The notes: generated by a model from the letters alone, not told the origin. A stretch of 64,000 bases of DNA from Acidovorax sp. sic0104 (GCF_019219095.1 NZ_JAHUWH010000007.1:124001-188000); one strand, 5' to 3'; positions 1-8,880 are shown, numbered from the stretch's first letter. A program made the numbers and translations.

Positions 1-78
1 ACTGGCACATTCTGAAACAAGGAACTTAGGTGCAGAATACCATCGACATTGCAAAAATGCACTGTGGAGTGTTACCAA

Positions 79-690
79 ATGCATCGAACTGCCGCCACAA
101 CCCCCTTTCAGCCAAACGACCGCGTCAATTGGCAGCACGAGAGCAATCGGCCCGATGCCGCCATGGTCTACGGCTATGGGATGGGGTTGCCGATCCCGGC
201 AAGGGTTGTGAAACTGGGGGCTAAGCGCGTGCAGATCGAGCTAAAGACCAAACCCCCCTATGTGCGCGACTCCTGGTGGGAAAGCCAGCTCAAGTGGGTC
301 GATGCCAGCACCCTCTCGCCCCGCGCATTGCCGTGCGCCGCTTTCAATGAACCCATGCAGCACGTGCATGAGGGCTTTGTCCTGACGGGATGGAAGCACC
401 CCCATGGCCGCAGCCAGGTGTTCCCGAACGGCACGTGGTACGCCGCAGTGGCCGGATACACCTGCGGTGCTCCGTGCGCCACGGAGGAGCAGGCCGTGCG
501 GGACGCATTGCACTGCCTTCTGACGGGGGGCTACCGCACATCCCTTCTTAGTTCAATCGCCGTTCGCGAGCACTGGATTGCCACCGGCCAGGACAAAAAC
601 GGCGTTGGCGCAGCCGAATTGCCCGAGCTGAAGGAACGTCTGGCCACCGTTGAAATGGCATTTCCACCACGCACCGAGCCTGCCGCATGA
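79..690 (+). CDS. Hypothetical protein, 203 aa
   Basis: I do not recognise this protein. The frame opens upstream from a TTG, but the ATG at 79 has a GGAG ribosome-binding site at 65-68, so I start it there. The protein has an N-terminal segment with PNDRVNW and IPARVVKLG, which suggests a small SH3-like or beta-barrel fold. A second part contains a repeated-strand pattern (GTWYAAVAGYTCG). No signal peptide or membrane segment is seen. Its stop overlaps the next start in the form ATGA, so it is translationally coupled to the following gene. It opens a rightward run of small cargo genes reaching 2842. Coding status is supported by length and coupling; function is unknown. Confidence 0.6.
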   Translation: MHRTAATTPFQPNDRVNWQHESNRPDAAMVYGYGMGLPIPARVVKLGAKRVQIELKTKPPYVRDSWWESQLKWVDASTLSPRALPCAAFNEPMQHVHEGFVLTGWKHPHGRSQVFPNGTWYAAVAGYTCGAPCATEEQAVRDALHCLLTGGYRTSLLSSIAVREHWIATGQDKNGVGAAELPELKERLATVEMAFPPRTEPAA

Positions 691-1082
691 AGCCCCGCCA
701 TCCCCGACCACCACACACGGGATGGCCGCCTGGATTGCTGCAAGACGATTCACGCGGCCTGTCCCAGTGGTTCGCTAGCAGGCCGGAAGCCCGCTGGCAA
801 GTGCGAAACGTGTGTGCAGAGATTGCAGAAAGAGCCAACGACATGACGTCCCCAAGCCCTGAAACCATCCACGTCGTGGAAATCGAGGCGGCGATCAACT
901 ACTGGCGGGCCCGCAGCCCATCGCCCGATGGCATTACCTTGGCAGCGCCACTGCGCGCACTCGCCGAGGTGTACGCTCTCATGGCGATCGGCCGCGCTAC
1001 CGTGGCCGAGACCAAAGGTATCCCGCCCAAAGCCATGGCTGCGATCGAGGTATACCGAGCCCAGAGCACACCGCAGCCATGA
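687..1082 (+). CDS. DUF3717-like small protein
   Basis: The C-terminal half (from about residue 59) contains VEIEAAINYWRARSPSP followed by LRALAEVYALMAIGR. This matches my memory of the DUF3717 family, small proteins common in Burkholderiales whose role is unknown. The ATG at 687 overlaps the upstream stop (ATGA), giving 131 aa. An internal ATG at 843 would give a 79-aa protein holding just the conserved part, and may be the true start because the first 52 residues are basic and Pro-rich with no evident fold. No function can be inferred. Confidence 0.6.
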   Translation: MKPRHPRPPHTGWPPGLLQDDSRGLSQWFASRPEARWQVRNVCAEIAERANDMTSPSPETIHVVEIEAAINYWRARSPSPDGITLAAPLRALAEVYALMAIGRATVAETKGIPPKAMAAIEVYRAQSTPQP

Positions 1083-1128
1083 CCTACGCACCGACCACCC
1101 AACCAGCAATGCCCGAGGGCAGATCCAC

Positions 1129-1527
1129 ATGAACGAAGAGCAGGAGATCAAGCTGCAGGGCCTGCTGCTGAAGTTCGACGGCTTGCCAATCGAATGCGAT
1201 GGCATGACGCGGGTGGTGTCGATGTACCTGGAGTCGGAAGGCATCCCGCACGAGATCCATATCGGGCGCCTGAGCGTGACGGGTATTGGCACCACCCCTG
1301 CCCACTTCTGGATAGCCTTCCCTGACGGCCGCATCTGCGACCTTCGCGCCCGGATGTGGCTTCAGGACAGCGCTGCGGTGCCCCACGGACTGTTTCGCCC
1401 AACCGAGGCCCAGGCGTACATTCAAACCGCCAAGATGGCGACAATGCCCTACTCCGAGACGTTGTTCACCATCCTTGCGTGGGCGCCGCTTGAGCACTTT
1501 CTTCAGCCAACCCTTGCACAGCAATGA
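1129..1527 (+). CDS. Hypothetical protein, possible Cys-His-Asp fold, 132 aa
   Basis: The frame is open from 928, but the first 67 codons look non-coding. The ATG at 1129 begins the plausible protein MNEEQEIKLQGLLLKF. It has a cysteine at residue 23 just before a predicted helix and a 'SEGIPHEIHIGRL' strand. After these come TPAHFWIAFPDGRICDL, with a His followed about 11 residues later by an Asp. The Cys...His...Asp order is that of transglutaminase/papain-like folds, but this is a pattern resemblance only. The stop overlaps the next gene as ATGA. It is part of the small-gene run 79-2842. Confidence 0.55.
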   Translation: MNEEQEIKLQGLLLKFDGLPIECDGMTRVVSMYLESEGIPHEIHIGRLSVTGIGTTPAHFWIAFPDGRICDLRARMWLQDSAAVPHGLFRPTEAQAYIQTAKMATMPYSETLFTILAWAPLEHFLQPTLAQQ

Positions 1528-1928
1528 CCAGTCCCACAAAGCTTGCAAAGCGCGCGCCAGCGACGGTTCTCAAGGTCACCCCTGCGGGCCAGGATCACCA
1601 GGTCGTATCGCTCAAAAGCCAGTCCAAAAGCTACCGCAAGGAGCCTTGCCCGGGTTGCCCCTGGAAGACCGCCAATGCGGGGGACTTCCCTGCCGACGCG
1701 TTCAAGGTCAGCGCGAACACCGCCTACGACATGAGCACCCACGTCTTCTCCTGCCACGAGTCCGGCTCCCGGCACCCCGCCACATGTGCCGGGTTCCTGC
1801 TTCGAGGGGCGGACAACAACCTGTCGGTTCGCCTGTCCTACATCAATGGAAAGTTCCAGAATGACGTGACCGATGGGGCCACGAACTGTTCGATTCCTAC
1901 CGTGATATGGCCGAAGCCAACGGCGTAA
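1524..1928 (+). CDS. DUF6283-like cysteine-containing protein, 134 aa
   Basis: The protein carries PCPGCPWKTANAGDFP, then YDMSTHVFSCHESGS and PATCAGFLLRGADNN. These are the hallmarks of the DUF6283 family found on beta-proteobacterial plasmids and prophages. The two CxxC-type cysteines (CPGC) plus the later Cys/His residues suggest metal binding, which is inference. The start overlaps the upstream stop (ATGA), so it is coupled to the preceding gene. It has no signal peptide. Family identity is fairly secure; the role is unknown. Confidence 0.7.
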   Translation: MTSPTKLAKRAPATVLKVTPAGQDHQVVSLKSQSKSYRKEPCPGCPWKTANAGDFPADAFKVSANTAYDMSTHVFSCHESGSRHPATCAGFLLRGADNNLSVRLSYINGKFQNDVTDGATNCSIPTVIWPKPTA

Positions 1929-2055
1929 GCCCTGATGACCCGGTTCTCACACCTTGCCGCTGACAGCGACCGATGGCCTGCAGAACGAAGAACAATCCGC
2001 GCACCAGCCTGCTAGACGGCGCACTCATGGCATGCGCGAGGCCCAAGCCGTCTCT

Positions 2056-2373
2056 ATGAAAAGACGATCAAAGAAACCTGATCGCATGGCCGCCGAGATC
2101 CAGGTCAGCGCCAACGGCGACACGGTCTGGGTCCACTCGGCGGTCGATGGGTCAACCATCGGTCGATTCAGCTCCCGCTTCGGCCTGGATGTGCACCGGA
2201 CCGCGTCCCAGCAAATGGAGGGAGCAGCACAGTGCCTGCATTGCACCCACTACAAACCCACGCACGAGGACTGGCTGCTGTTCTGCGCTCTGATGTTGGA
2301 GCATCACCAGATCACAGTGGATCCAGCGCTGATCACCATCGGCACTGCCGGCGCTGAAACCGCTCCCACCTGA
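2056..2373 (+). CDS. Hypothetical protein, about 105 aa
   Basis: The frame is open from 1954, with candidate ATGs at 1954, 2032 and 2056. I choose 2056 because the conserved-looking protein starts MKRRSKKPDRMAAEIQVS. No candidate has a strong ribosome-binding site. The segment DGSTIGRFSSRFGLDVHR followed by a CLHCTH motif and a Trp-containing helix resembles small proteins seen on phages and plasmids. I cannot assign a function. The next gene starts 8 bp after its stop, consistent with one transcript. Confidence 0.5.
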   Translation: MKRRSKKPDRMAAEIQVSANGDTVWVHSAVDGSTIGRFSSRFGLDVHRTASQQMEGAAQCLHCTHYKPTHEDWLLFCALMLEHHQITVDPALITIGTAGAETAPT

Positions 2374-2380
2374 AACAATC

Positions 2381-2842
2381 ATGGCCACCACCACCTCGCC
2401 CCTCACAGCTGACGTGCGCGCCTCACACCGCAAGGTGTGCGAGAGCTTCATGGACAGCCGGACTACGCCTTTTCGGCGGCAGGACCTCGCCGCCAAGCTC
2501 TACCCGCTGACCACGCCACGCTCGCGCGATCGCGCCGACATCCTCGCCAAGAAGCTGATGGACGAGCTTGCGAAACAGGGGCGGATCATCCGCCACGGGC
2601 ACCTGCATTGGCAGCAGGTTTCCAAGAGCCGCAAGCTGCACAGCGGGCGCGAGGTTCCCGAGCTGAACAAAACGGTCACCATGAAGCTCGACACGCGCTG
2701 CCCGCAGAAATGGGCGGCCATCGATATGGAGTCTGGGGAGGTGTGGATGGGCGACTCAAAAGGGCTATGGACGCGTCCAACAACAGAGCAGATGGCCGAG
2801 CTGGCCGACCAACTGGCGCCGTCAAGGAATAAGAGGCGCTAG
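2381..2842 (+). CDS. Hypothetical protein with winged-helix-like N-terminus, 153 aa
   Basis: The first 85 residues look like a winged-helix fold: a helix around KVCESFMDSR, then a RRQDLAAKLYP / ADILAKKLMDELAKQG helix pair, and a short wing around GRIIRHGHLHWQ. The C-terminal part (VTMKLDTRCPQKWAAIDMESGEVW) resembles a small beta domain found in several plasmid hypothetical proteins. It is the last gene of the rightward cargo run and is convergent with the LuxR gene, 7 bp away. A DNA-binding role is an inference from fold appearance only. Confidence 0.55.
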   Translation: MATTTSPLTADVRASHRKVCESFMDSRTTPFRRQDLAAKLYPLTTPRSRDRADILAKKLMDELAKQGRIIRHGHLHWQQVSKSRKLHSGREVPELNKTVTMKLDTRCPQKWAAIDMESGEVWMGDSKGLWTRPTTEQMAELADQLAPSRNKRR

Positions 2843-2849
2843 CCAGGCA

Positions 2850-3950
2850 TCAACCGAGGTGCAGTGGCATCAAGAGCTGGACCAGGTCGATTTGCCGACT
2901 GCACCCGCTCTTTCGCATGAGGTTCCTCAAGTGGGTGCGCGCCGTGTTTAAAGTGCACCCCTGCAGCTTCGCGAAGTCCTTCAAGGTTCTGCCAGTGACG
3001 AGCACCAAAGCCAACCGGGCCTCACTTTCTGAGTAGCCCAAGGCCACGGACAGCCGCTCAGCGTCTTCCATCGAGCGCGGCTTCGTCCACACAAGAAGGG
3101 CCTGTGGGGCGGCGTGGACCTGTTGGGCGAGCACGTGCGTGGGGCGCAGCGGCAACACGCTGCAGAGCACGCTCATCCCCTTCTGCGCGACGCGCAGCAC
3201 CGATGCTCTACTCGGCTCGCCACACGCACGGCGAATGCCCGCCAGCAAATCTGCATGCGCGTGCGGATCCGGCGCAACGAGCCTGCCATGGCGGACGCCG
3301 AGCCCCGCTCCTTCCGCCAGGTTCAACTGCGCAGCCTTGTTGAGGTAGCGAATCAACCCATCCGCATCGAGCACAGCCACACACTGGCCGAGCGAATCGA
3401 TCGCGGAGAGTCCGGCCGAGGCATGCGAGGCTACGGTGGCCATACGGTTTCGCAGCTTCGTTGCTCGGATCAAGTCCGGCAGGAGCTGGGCGATCACATC
3501 GCGATTGGCAATTCCGTACGCACCGTGGTCTGCAGGCCGAATGATGCTGAGGAATTCGCGTGTCCTGCCGTCATCGAAGAGTGGCATGCACATCGTGTGC
3601 TTGTACCCCAGTGCTGGAAGCCAATCGGAATAGATGAAGCTGCTGGATAGCTGGCGCGACGAGAAGTGCTCATGGTCGTACATGACCTGCCCTACCTCCA
3701 TGCCCATGACGACAGGCATGCGTTCATCTTGCTGGGCGTGGTGCAGCTCGTACTCCCGGATCAGGTCAGCCGGAAACTGCTCGTTCTGCATGCTGCTCAC
3801 GACAGCAAAGGTGCTGGCATCCACCGCGAAGTTGTAGAACAGGGCTCCATCGTTCGCTTTGCGGATGGCCTCAAGGCCCAGGTACCACTCACGGGGGTCG
3901 ATTACCCCCTCGTACAACCGATCCCTGATAGATGACAGATCCTGCGCCAT
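2850..3950 (-). CDS. LuxR-family transcriptional regulator, 366 aa
   Basis: The last 60 residues are a GerE/LuxR helix-turn-helix. They read YSESEARLALVLVTGRTLKD, then FAKLQGCTLNTARTHLRNL, with the TARTHL recognition helix expected of the family. Upstream, around residues 185-255, a PAS-like segment includes AVLDADGLIRYLN. The N-terminal 180 residues have no signature I recognise and may bind a ligand. It has no LuxI partner nearby and no response-regulator receiver domain, so it is a solitary regulator. Its start lies 217 bp from the divergent exported protein at 4168, making that gene a plausible target. Confidence 0.82.
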   Translation of the reverse strand: MAQDLSSIRDRLYEGVIDPREWYLGLEAIRKANDGALFYNFAVDASTFAVVSSMQNEQFPADLIREYELHHAQQDERMPVVMGMEVGQVMYDHEHFSSRQLSSSFIYSDWLPALGYKHTMCMPLFDDGRTREFLSIIRPADHGAYGIANRDVIAQLLPDLIRATKLRNRMATVASHASAGLSAIDSLGQCVAVLDADGLIRYLNKAAQLNLAEGAGLGVRHGRLVAPDPHAHADLLAGIRRACGEPSRASVLRVAQKGMSVLCSVLPLRPTHVLAQQVHAAPQALLVWTKPRSMEDAERLSVALGYSESEARLALVLVTGRTLKDFAKLQGCTLNTARTHLRNLMRKSGCSRQIDLVQLLMPLHLG

Positions 3951-4167
3951 AGTTGGTAGTGCTGACCCACCGGCGCAGCACAGGCGCCGACGTTCGCGAC
4001 ATATTGTTGCAGAGGGTGGGGAGTCTCAGGGTCGCTGCTGTTCGGGCCTCCACGGCGACCGACGTATACGCGCCACTCCAGGTCACCCCCGTGGCACCTC
4101 CCCCTTTTGCGGTATGGCACACAAGGCCTGATGGAGGTAGGCTCTTGGGAAAATCCTTGAAACTCCC

Positions 4168-5244
4168 ATGAAGAAACTCTTCGCGATCTTTGCACTGCTG
4201 CCTTTGCACTCAGCAGCGGACACATTTGAGCTTGTTCGATCCAAAGAAGCAGCCAATATACAGAACGTCTGCCCCGATCAAATCCTTATTCGCTTCGACA
4301 TTAAGGAGTACGGCACTGCCGACATAGTAATGCCGCCGCTGAGTTCTCGAATTTTGAGTAAGGCGCAGCTAGATCGCATGATGGCCAATATTGAGGATTG
4401 CTTTGGGCCACCACTTGGAAATGGCCGGACTGATTACAGGTTGTGGGACAATACGCGCGTGCAAGCGCCCGACGCGCTTGAAAAGAGTTCGAACAGGAAT
4501 TGGGCGTGTCGCGCCCCAGGCTATATGAGTTCGGAGGAAAAGCGGCGGGAGGCATACCGTTGCCATCAAGCCGCAGGCTGGCCATCAGCAACGGACTACG
4601 TGCCTCCCAAAAGCAACATTAGGCCATCGCCCCCCACTTCTGCCAACGCGCCCAATCAGCCAAACAGAGTGGGCAATGGGGATCAGGCTACAACGTCTTC
4701 AAAGAACCGTAGCGCAGCGGACCAAAAAGAGGCCCTGGAGCGCTGCGGCCTGAATGCCGACTACGTGGGCGCCAAGGGCAATGAACGCCGGACATACATG
4801 CGCCGATGCATGGATGAAACGCCGAGAGCAGCTGAAGCAGCGGAAGCGCCGATGGAAACCGACGCATCCATGGAAGCTGAGAGCGGCGGCAAGAACAAAA
4901 ACACCCGCGCGTTCGTCTACGACAAGCACCGGAACAATTGCATTTCCGTTATCACCTCGCCCTCTGGCGGCCCCTATCAAGGGTTCCGAAACGCATGTGA
5001 CTTCACTGTGGACGTCGCGTTCTGCATTGAGAATGGCGTTGATTCAAAAGAAGAGTGCTCGAAGCGGCAATTCAAAACAGTCAAATTGCAGCCCGGGAAC
5101 TATGAGGTAATCGACGCTTATTCGGGTGGAATGACAGCAAAGGTCTTTGCAGTCGCCTGCCGCGAGCCGTTTTACGTGGACCCGGCGAAAATAATTTTCA
5201 AGGGCACCAAAATCGCAGCCGACTGCCAGCGCGAGAAAAGGTGA
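4168..5244 (+). CDS. Exported hypothetical protein, 358 aa
   Basis: A short Sec signal peptide is visible (MKKLFAIFALLPLHSAA, cleavage near residue 18), so the protein is periplasmic or secreted. The mature part has a Pro/Ser/Asn-rich linker at about residues 145-180. A C-terminal domain rich in paired cysteines follows (CISVITSP, FRNACDFTVDVAFC, ADCQREK), probably disulfide-bonded. No family is recognised. GC content and codon use look lower than in neighbouring genes, especially in the first 500 bases. It is divergent from the LuxR-type gene and may be regulated by it; that link is positional only. Confidence 0.65.
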   Translation: MKKLFAIFALLPLHSAADTFELVRSKEAANIQNVCPDQILIRFDIKEYGTADIVMPPLSSRILSKAQLDRMMANIEDCFGPPLGNGRTDYRLWDNTRVQAPDALEKSSNRNWACRAPGYMSSEEKRREAYRCHQAAGWPSATDYVPPKSNIRPSPPTSANAPNQPNRVGNGDQATTSSKNRSAADQKEALERCGLNADYVGAKGNERRTYMRRCMDETPRAAEAAEAPMETDASMEAESGGKNKNTRAFVYDKHRNNCISVITSPSGGPYQGFRNACDFTVDVAFCIENGVDSKEECSKRQFKTVKLQPGNYEVIDAYSGGMTAKVFAVACREPFYVDPAKIIFKGTKIAADCQREKR

Positions 5245-5303
5245 TCGCGGCCACAGTTTAAGAAACACGTGAACCCGGGGGCAACCGCCCGCCCCTGGCA
5301 GCG

Positions 5304-5642
5304 CTACCGGTCGTCAACGACGTTGAAAGCAAAGCGGAATTCAGCCGCTACATGCTGCGGAAGCCGGATTTCAACGGTGGTGACCACCGGGTGAAAAACA
5401 GTGGAGCCGTCCGCCTCCACCTTACCCCGGTTCACCACCAGCGCTTCGCTCTTGCTGGTGCGCTGCTCGCGCTTGGCGGAGAACGCGATGCGTCCCCTGG
5501 AGATCTTGCGCTCCTGCAGCCAGGCGGCCACGTCCAGCAGTTCCGCCTCAATAGCTGGATTGGCCGACAACGGCGCTTCCGCGCGCCCTCGAAACCAAAA
5601 CCAATCGCCTTCCAAATCCCACTTGTACTCGATCAAACCCAT
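5304..5642 (-). CDS. Hypothetical protein, 112 aa
   Basis: On the minus strand the frame extends back to 5813, but the convincing protein starts at the ATG at 5642 (MGLIEYKWDLEGDWFWFRG). It has an alternating beta-strand pattern, a central helix (AIEAELLDVAAWLQERK) and a basic stretch. It ends VVDDR. There is no signal peptide and no recognised family. It starts only about 16 bp from the divergent gene beginning at 5659, so the two would share or overlap promoter and leader sequence. That makes one of the two start assignments uncertain. Confidence 0.5.
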   Translation of the reverse strand: MGLIEYKWDLEGDWFWFRGRAEAPLSANPAIEAELLDVAAWLQERKISRGRIAFSAKREQRTSKSEALVVNRGKVEADGSTVFHPVVTTVEIRLPQHVAAEFRFAFNVVDDR

Positions 5643-5658
5643 GGTCAAATTATCGGCT

Positions 5659-6726
5659 ATGGATATTGGCAGCAGGAATGGCTGGACGGCGACGGACACA
5701 GGGTCCGCCCACCGCATCGTGGAGGAACACGATGGCTCTGCACGCTTGGCGAGCATGTTTTGGGCGTGGCTCGGGAGGCTCGACGAGCACATCGGCACGC
5801 CCGCCCCGGACACGGTGGGACAGACCCGGGGAGCCCGCTTTCATGTCCAGTGGTGGGTAGACCCCTCCGGACAGTTCTTCGCAGCCCAGGTGATGGATGC
5901 CACCGCCTGCGGCACCTGGGAGGTCTTTCATGTCCCCGCGTCCACCGGCAAAGCGGTTGCGGGCCGCAGCCTCTGCATGGGGACTGCCCAAGCGCTGGCG
6001 GTGCTGGACGCCATGTGGGGCGAAGTGTTCGAGGAGCTGCTCGGCGAAGCGGCTCCCAGCACACGCCATCCAGCCTTTGTGGAGCTTGTCGCCGCAGGCA
6101 CCAGCCCTGCGGGCGTGGTCTCGGTTCAGGACGATCAGGCACGCATCGCACGACTGCAGTCCGACGTGGCCTACTGGACCCACCTCGCCAAAACGCTCGA
6201 CAAAGCCTCCAGCGCCCGGGGTGGCACCTACACCCCTGCCGTCACCCTTCCCCCGGCGCATGAGCCCGCCGTGCCCCCTGCGCAAGCCCGGCAATGGGCA
6301 CTCAAGGACATAGCGGAGTGGGCTCAGCTCAACGCGGACCGGATCATCATCCAGCCCCGCGCGATTTCAGCGACAAAGCGAAGCCCTTATGAGTCGCCAG
6401 CCCTGCTGTACCAATGCCTGGAACTGCTGGCTACCGAGTACACCCAGGTGAAGACCGGCAAAGCGGACCGCCACGCGTTCAAGGACAAGGCCGACGCCAT
6501 GGGCATCGATTTCCGGGGCTCCGTGGATCCCAGCGTGGCGGGCGAACTGGGCGACATGTACTTCGTGCGGGTGGGCGGCCGAAGGCGATTCCTTGACCAG
6601 CACTTGGCCAAAGGCAACTCCAGGGACCTCCGGTTCTGCTTGAGGATCTACTTCTGCTGGGACCCGGACCAACAGCGTGTGATCGTTGGTCACCTTCCAA
6701 GTCACCTCCCGAACTCGCTTACCTAG
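5659..6726 (+). CDS. Hypothetical protein, about 355 aa
   Basis: The frame is open from 5401, but the stretch before 5641 is antisense to the minus-strand gene. I start at the ATG at 5659; an ATG at 5641 is an alternative. The N-terminal half includes a predicted amphipathic region around FWAWLGRLDEH and QWWVDPSGQFFAAQVMD. A Pro/Ala linker follows at about residues 195-215. The C-terminal part contains ALLYQCLELLATEYTQVKTG and LGDMYFVRVGGRRRFLDQHL. No known domain is recognised. It stops 9 bp before the next gene, so the two are probably co-transcribed. Confidence 0.6.
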   Translation: MDIGSRNGWTATDTGSAHRIVEEHDGSARLASMFWAWLGRLDEHIGTPAPDTVGQTRGARFHVQWWVDPSGQFFAAQVMDATACGTWEVFHVPASTGKAVAGRSLCMGTAQALAVLDAMWGEVFEELLGEAAPSTRHPAFVELVAAGTSPAGVVSVQDDQARIARLQSDVAYWTHLAKTLDKASSARGGTYTPAVTLPPAHEPAVPPAQARQWALKDIAEWAQLNADRIIIQPRAISATKRSPYESPALLYQCLELLATEYTQVKTGKADRHAFKDKADAMGIDFRGSVDPSVAGELGDMYFVRVGGRRRFLDQHLAKGNSRDLRFCLRIYFCWDPDQQRVIVGHLPSHLPNSLT

Positions 6727-6735
6727 AGGCGCCCC

Positions 6736-7857
6736 ATGGCCAAGCTGACAAAAGACCAGAAGCGCGAGAAGAAGAAGCGCGAGGAGCGCAAGCTCAAGCT
6801 GCGTCGTGAACACGAGGAAAACCGCCATTTCAAGAAGGTGGACGGCCTCATGATGGCCATCGCCCACGCAATGCAGGGCTCTGCCACGCAGCAGGAACTG
6901 AACGATGCGGTGTTGCGGCTCGGAGGTGGTCTGAGCGTTGCAGCCAGCGAGGCGAAGTCGATCTTCACCGGTCCGCAGTGGAACTACGTCAAAGCCGCCA
7001 CGACGGAAATGGTCGCCATGCTGCAGGCTGAGGAATACCGCATGTACTCCGGCCTGGGACTTCAAGGGCGGATCTACATCAACGGCGACGACCCGAACAC
7101 GGTGTTCCACGCCACTTCGTTCCCTCTTTTTGCAATGGTTACCTGCAACTGGCACCCCGAGGAAGTCGTCTGGAGGTCCGCCCTTGATCTCGAACCGGAG
7201 CCCACGCGCGGCGCCTACTTCTTCGGGGTTGAGATCCGCGATCTAGCGCTGCACTTCGCCATAGCCTCAACCGCGCGCGAGTCGGACACGCCGGAGGTGT
7301 ACTTTGTCTCCCCGAGCGGCTGGCACCGGCTGGACCTGACCGTCTGGCGCGATGAGTTGTGGCCCTGCCTCGCGCGAGTCGGCATGTCCGTCTATATGAC
7401 CCAGGGCCCCTCCGACATCCAGATCGGTGTCATCCAGGTCTACGAGGACAGCTCAGATGAAGAACTGCCGCAGGACGATCTGTCGGCACTGGACAGGCAC
7501 CCGATGAATGACCGAGGCCGCACCAGCGTCCGCTGCCTGGGCGCCGAGTTGCTGCATGAATCTGAGATGCTGGTGATGGCTGCAACCAACGCGGTGGGCA
7601 ATCGCACGCAGGAACAACTCACCGAGGCGTGGTCGGAAGGGTTTGACGCTCGGGAAGATGAGATTGCAGCTCTACAGGAGAAGCTTGAGATGGCGAAGAT
7701 CGAAGCCGCCGCGATGCGCGACGTGCTGCTCAAGCAGGCCGCAGGTAGGCCGGTCGAGACGCTGCCACCCGCTTGTCCCGCTCCATCGCAGCCAGCAACC
7801 GCCCTCCCCTCCCCCAAGCCACTTCACGAACGGATGGGGTCCCTGCTGGGCTACTGA
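6736..7857 (+). CDS. Hypothetical protein with basic coiled-coil N-terminus, 373 aa
   Basis: The first 40 residues are strongly charged (MAKLTKDQKREKKKREERKL) and likely form a helix or coiled coil. A central mixed alpha/beta region has no recognised signature. Near residues 300-335 a second coiled-coil segment is seen (EDEIAALQEKLEMAKIEAAA), followed by a Pro-rich tail. The start has a GAGGCGCC leader rather than a clean ribosome-binding site. It lies directly after the 5659 gene. Function is unknown. It ends about 180 bp before the SOS box of the imu operon. Confidence 0.6.
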   Translation: MAKLTKDQKREKKKREERKLKLRREHEENRHFKKVDGLMMAIAHAMQGSATQQELNDAVLRLGGGLSVAASEAKSIFTGPQWNYVKAATTEMVAMLQAEEYRMYSGLGLQGRIYINGDDPNTVFHATSFPLFAMVTCNWHPEEVVWRSALDLEPEPTRGAYFFGVEIRDLALHFAIASTARESDTPEVYFVSPSGWHRLDLTVWRDELWPCLARVGMSVYMTQGPSDIQIGVIQVYEDSSDEELPQDDLSALDRHPMNDRGRTSVRCLGAELLHESEMLVMAATNAVGNRTQEQLTEAWSEGFDAREDEIAALQEKLEMAKIEAAAMRDVLLKQAAGRPVETLPPACPAPSQPATALPSPKPLHERMGSLLGY

Positions 7858-8033
7858 GGGCCCAGGCGCCAGGCGCGGGAGGCACTGCGAGCTGGAGAGT
7901 TTGACTGCGGCGTGGGTGTATTCGCTCTGAAAACGCCATAGCCCGCACCCCGCTTGACTGGGTTGCTACGGTTTCGGAGGGTGCCCAGGAACCACTTGCG
8001 CTCAGGGTTTCCCGCGCGGGACTCACGGTCATA

Positions 8034-8053
8034 TACTGTAGTTTCGTACAGTA
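8034..8053. promoter_or_regulatory. LexA (SOS) box of the imu-dnaE2 operon
   Basis: The sequence TACTGTAGTTTCGTACAGTA contains the canonical CTGT-N8-ACAG LexA site (8036-8051), with the flanking TA bases of the E. coli consensus on both sides. It lies 33 bp upstream of the imuA start and no other gene lies between. This strongly predicts LexA repression and DNA-damage induction of imuA-imuB-dnaE2, as is established for this cassette in many proteobacteria. Confidence 0.9.
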
Positions 8054-8085
8054 TTCGAACATGCCTCCCCGTTGGTTCCCACCCC

Positions 8086-8880
8086 ATGTCAGTCCCGCTA
8101 CGCGCTCCCATAGCCTTCGACGTTGGCGCCCTTCCGCGCCACGTCGCGGATGCCGTGTGGCGCGGCTCAGATCTGGGCAGCTCGATCGCGCGCACGGTCT
8201 CCTCCGGCTTTGACGCCCTGGATAGAGAGCTGCCCGGAGGGGGCTGGCCGACGCACGGCCTGACAGAGCTCCTACTGCCTCAATCCGCATTGTGCGAATG
8301 GAGGTTGATCAGCCCTGCCATTCCTGACTTTCTGGCCGAGGGTGGACGCGTGTACCTCGTTGCGCCTCCGAAGGAACCTCACGCCGCAGGGTTGGCGCAA
8401 CTGGGCGTCGCCCCCCACCAGGTTGTCTGGATCAAGGCGGCAAAGCCCGTAGACCGGCTGTGGGTCACCGAGCAGCTGCTCAAATCGGATCCTGCAGGCT
8501 TGGTTATGGCCTGGCTTCCGCAGGCCCGCCCAGAGCAGATCCGGCGATTGCAGATCCACGCGCAAACCTGCGATTGCCCCGTCATGCTGCTGCGGCCCAT
8601 CACCGCGCTCAACGACACGTCGCCGGCACCGCTGCGGGTCTCCGTGGCGCTTGCCGGGGGCTGGGGGCTGGAAGTTCGGATACCCAAGAGACGCGGCGCC
8701 TCGCTTGACGGGCCCGTTGTGGTGAACGCTACGCCGACGAACCTGATGCAGGTTCTTCCGCCGCGCCTGAAGAACCTGCAGCCGCTCCCAGCGGCTGTGC
8801 CCCGCGAGGAGGCCGCCGATGCTTGGGCATTGGGCAGCACTGCTCCCTCAATCCGCCACGTCCAGCACGTCTCCCACTGA
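8086..8880 (+). CDS. imuA: ImuA, RecA/SulA-like mutasome component, 264 aa
   Basis: The frame opens at 7954, but the LexA box lies inside that extension, so the ATG at 8086 is the start. The protein has the ImuA pattern: SSGFDALDRELPGGGWP near residue 40, followed by a RecA-like core with alternating strands (GRVYLVAPPKEPHAAGL, GLVMAWLPQARPEQIRRLQ). ImuA is an accessory factor of the ImuA-ImuB-DnaE2 translesion mutasome and interacts with RecA or DnaE2. It heads an operon controlled by the SOS box. The downstream imuB start overlaps its end by 62 bp, which implies tight translational coupling. Confidence 0.88.
   Translation: MSVPLRAPIAFDVGALPRHVADAVWRGSDLGSSIARTVSSGFDALDRELPGGGWPTHGLTELLLPQSALCEWRLISPAIPDFLAEGGRVYLVAPPKEPHAAGLAQLGVAPHQVVWIKAAKPVDRLWVTEQLLKSDPAGLVMAWLPQARPEQIRRLQIHAQTCDCPVMLLRPITALNDTSPAPLRVSVALAGGWGLEVRIPKRRGASLDGPVVVNATPTNLMQVLPPRLKNLQPLPAAVPREEAADAWALGSTAPSIRHVQHVSH

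Noticed and set aside
7954-8085. Extended start of imuA
   Set aside because: The LexA box lies within this stretch, so transcription must start downstream of it.
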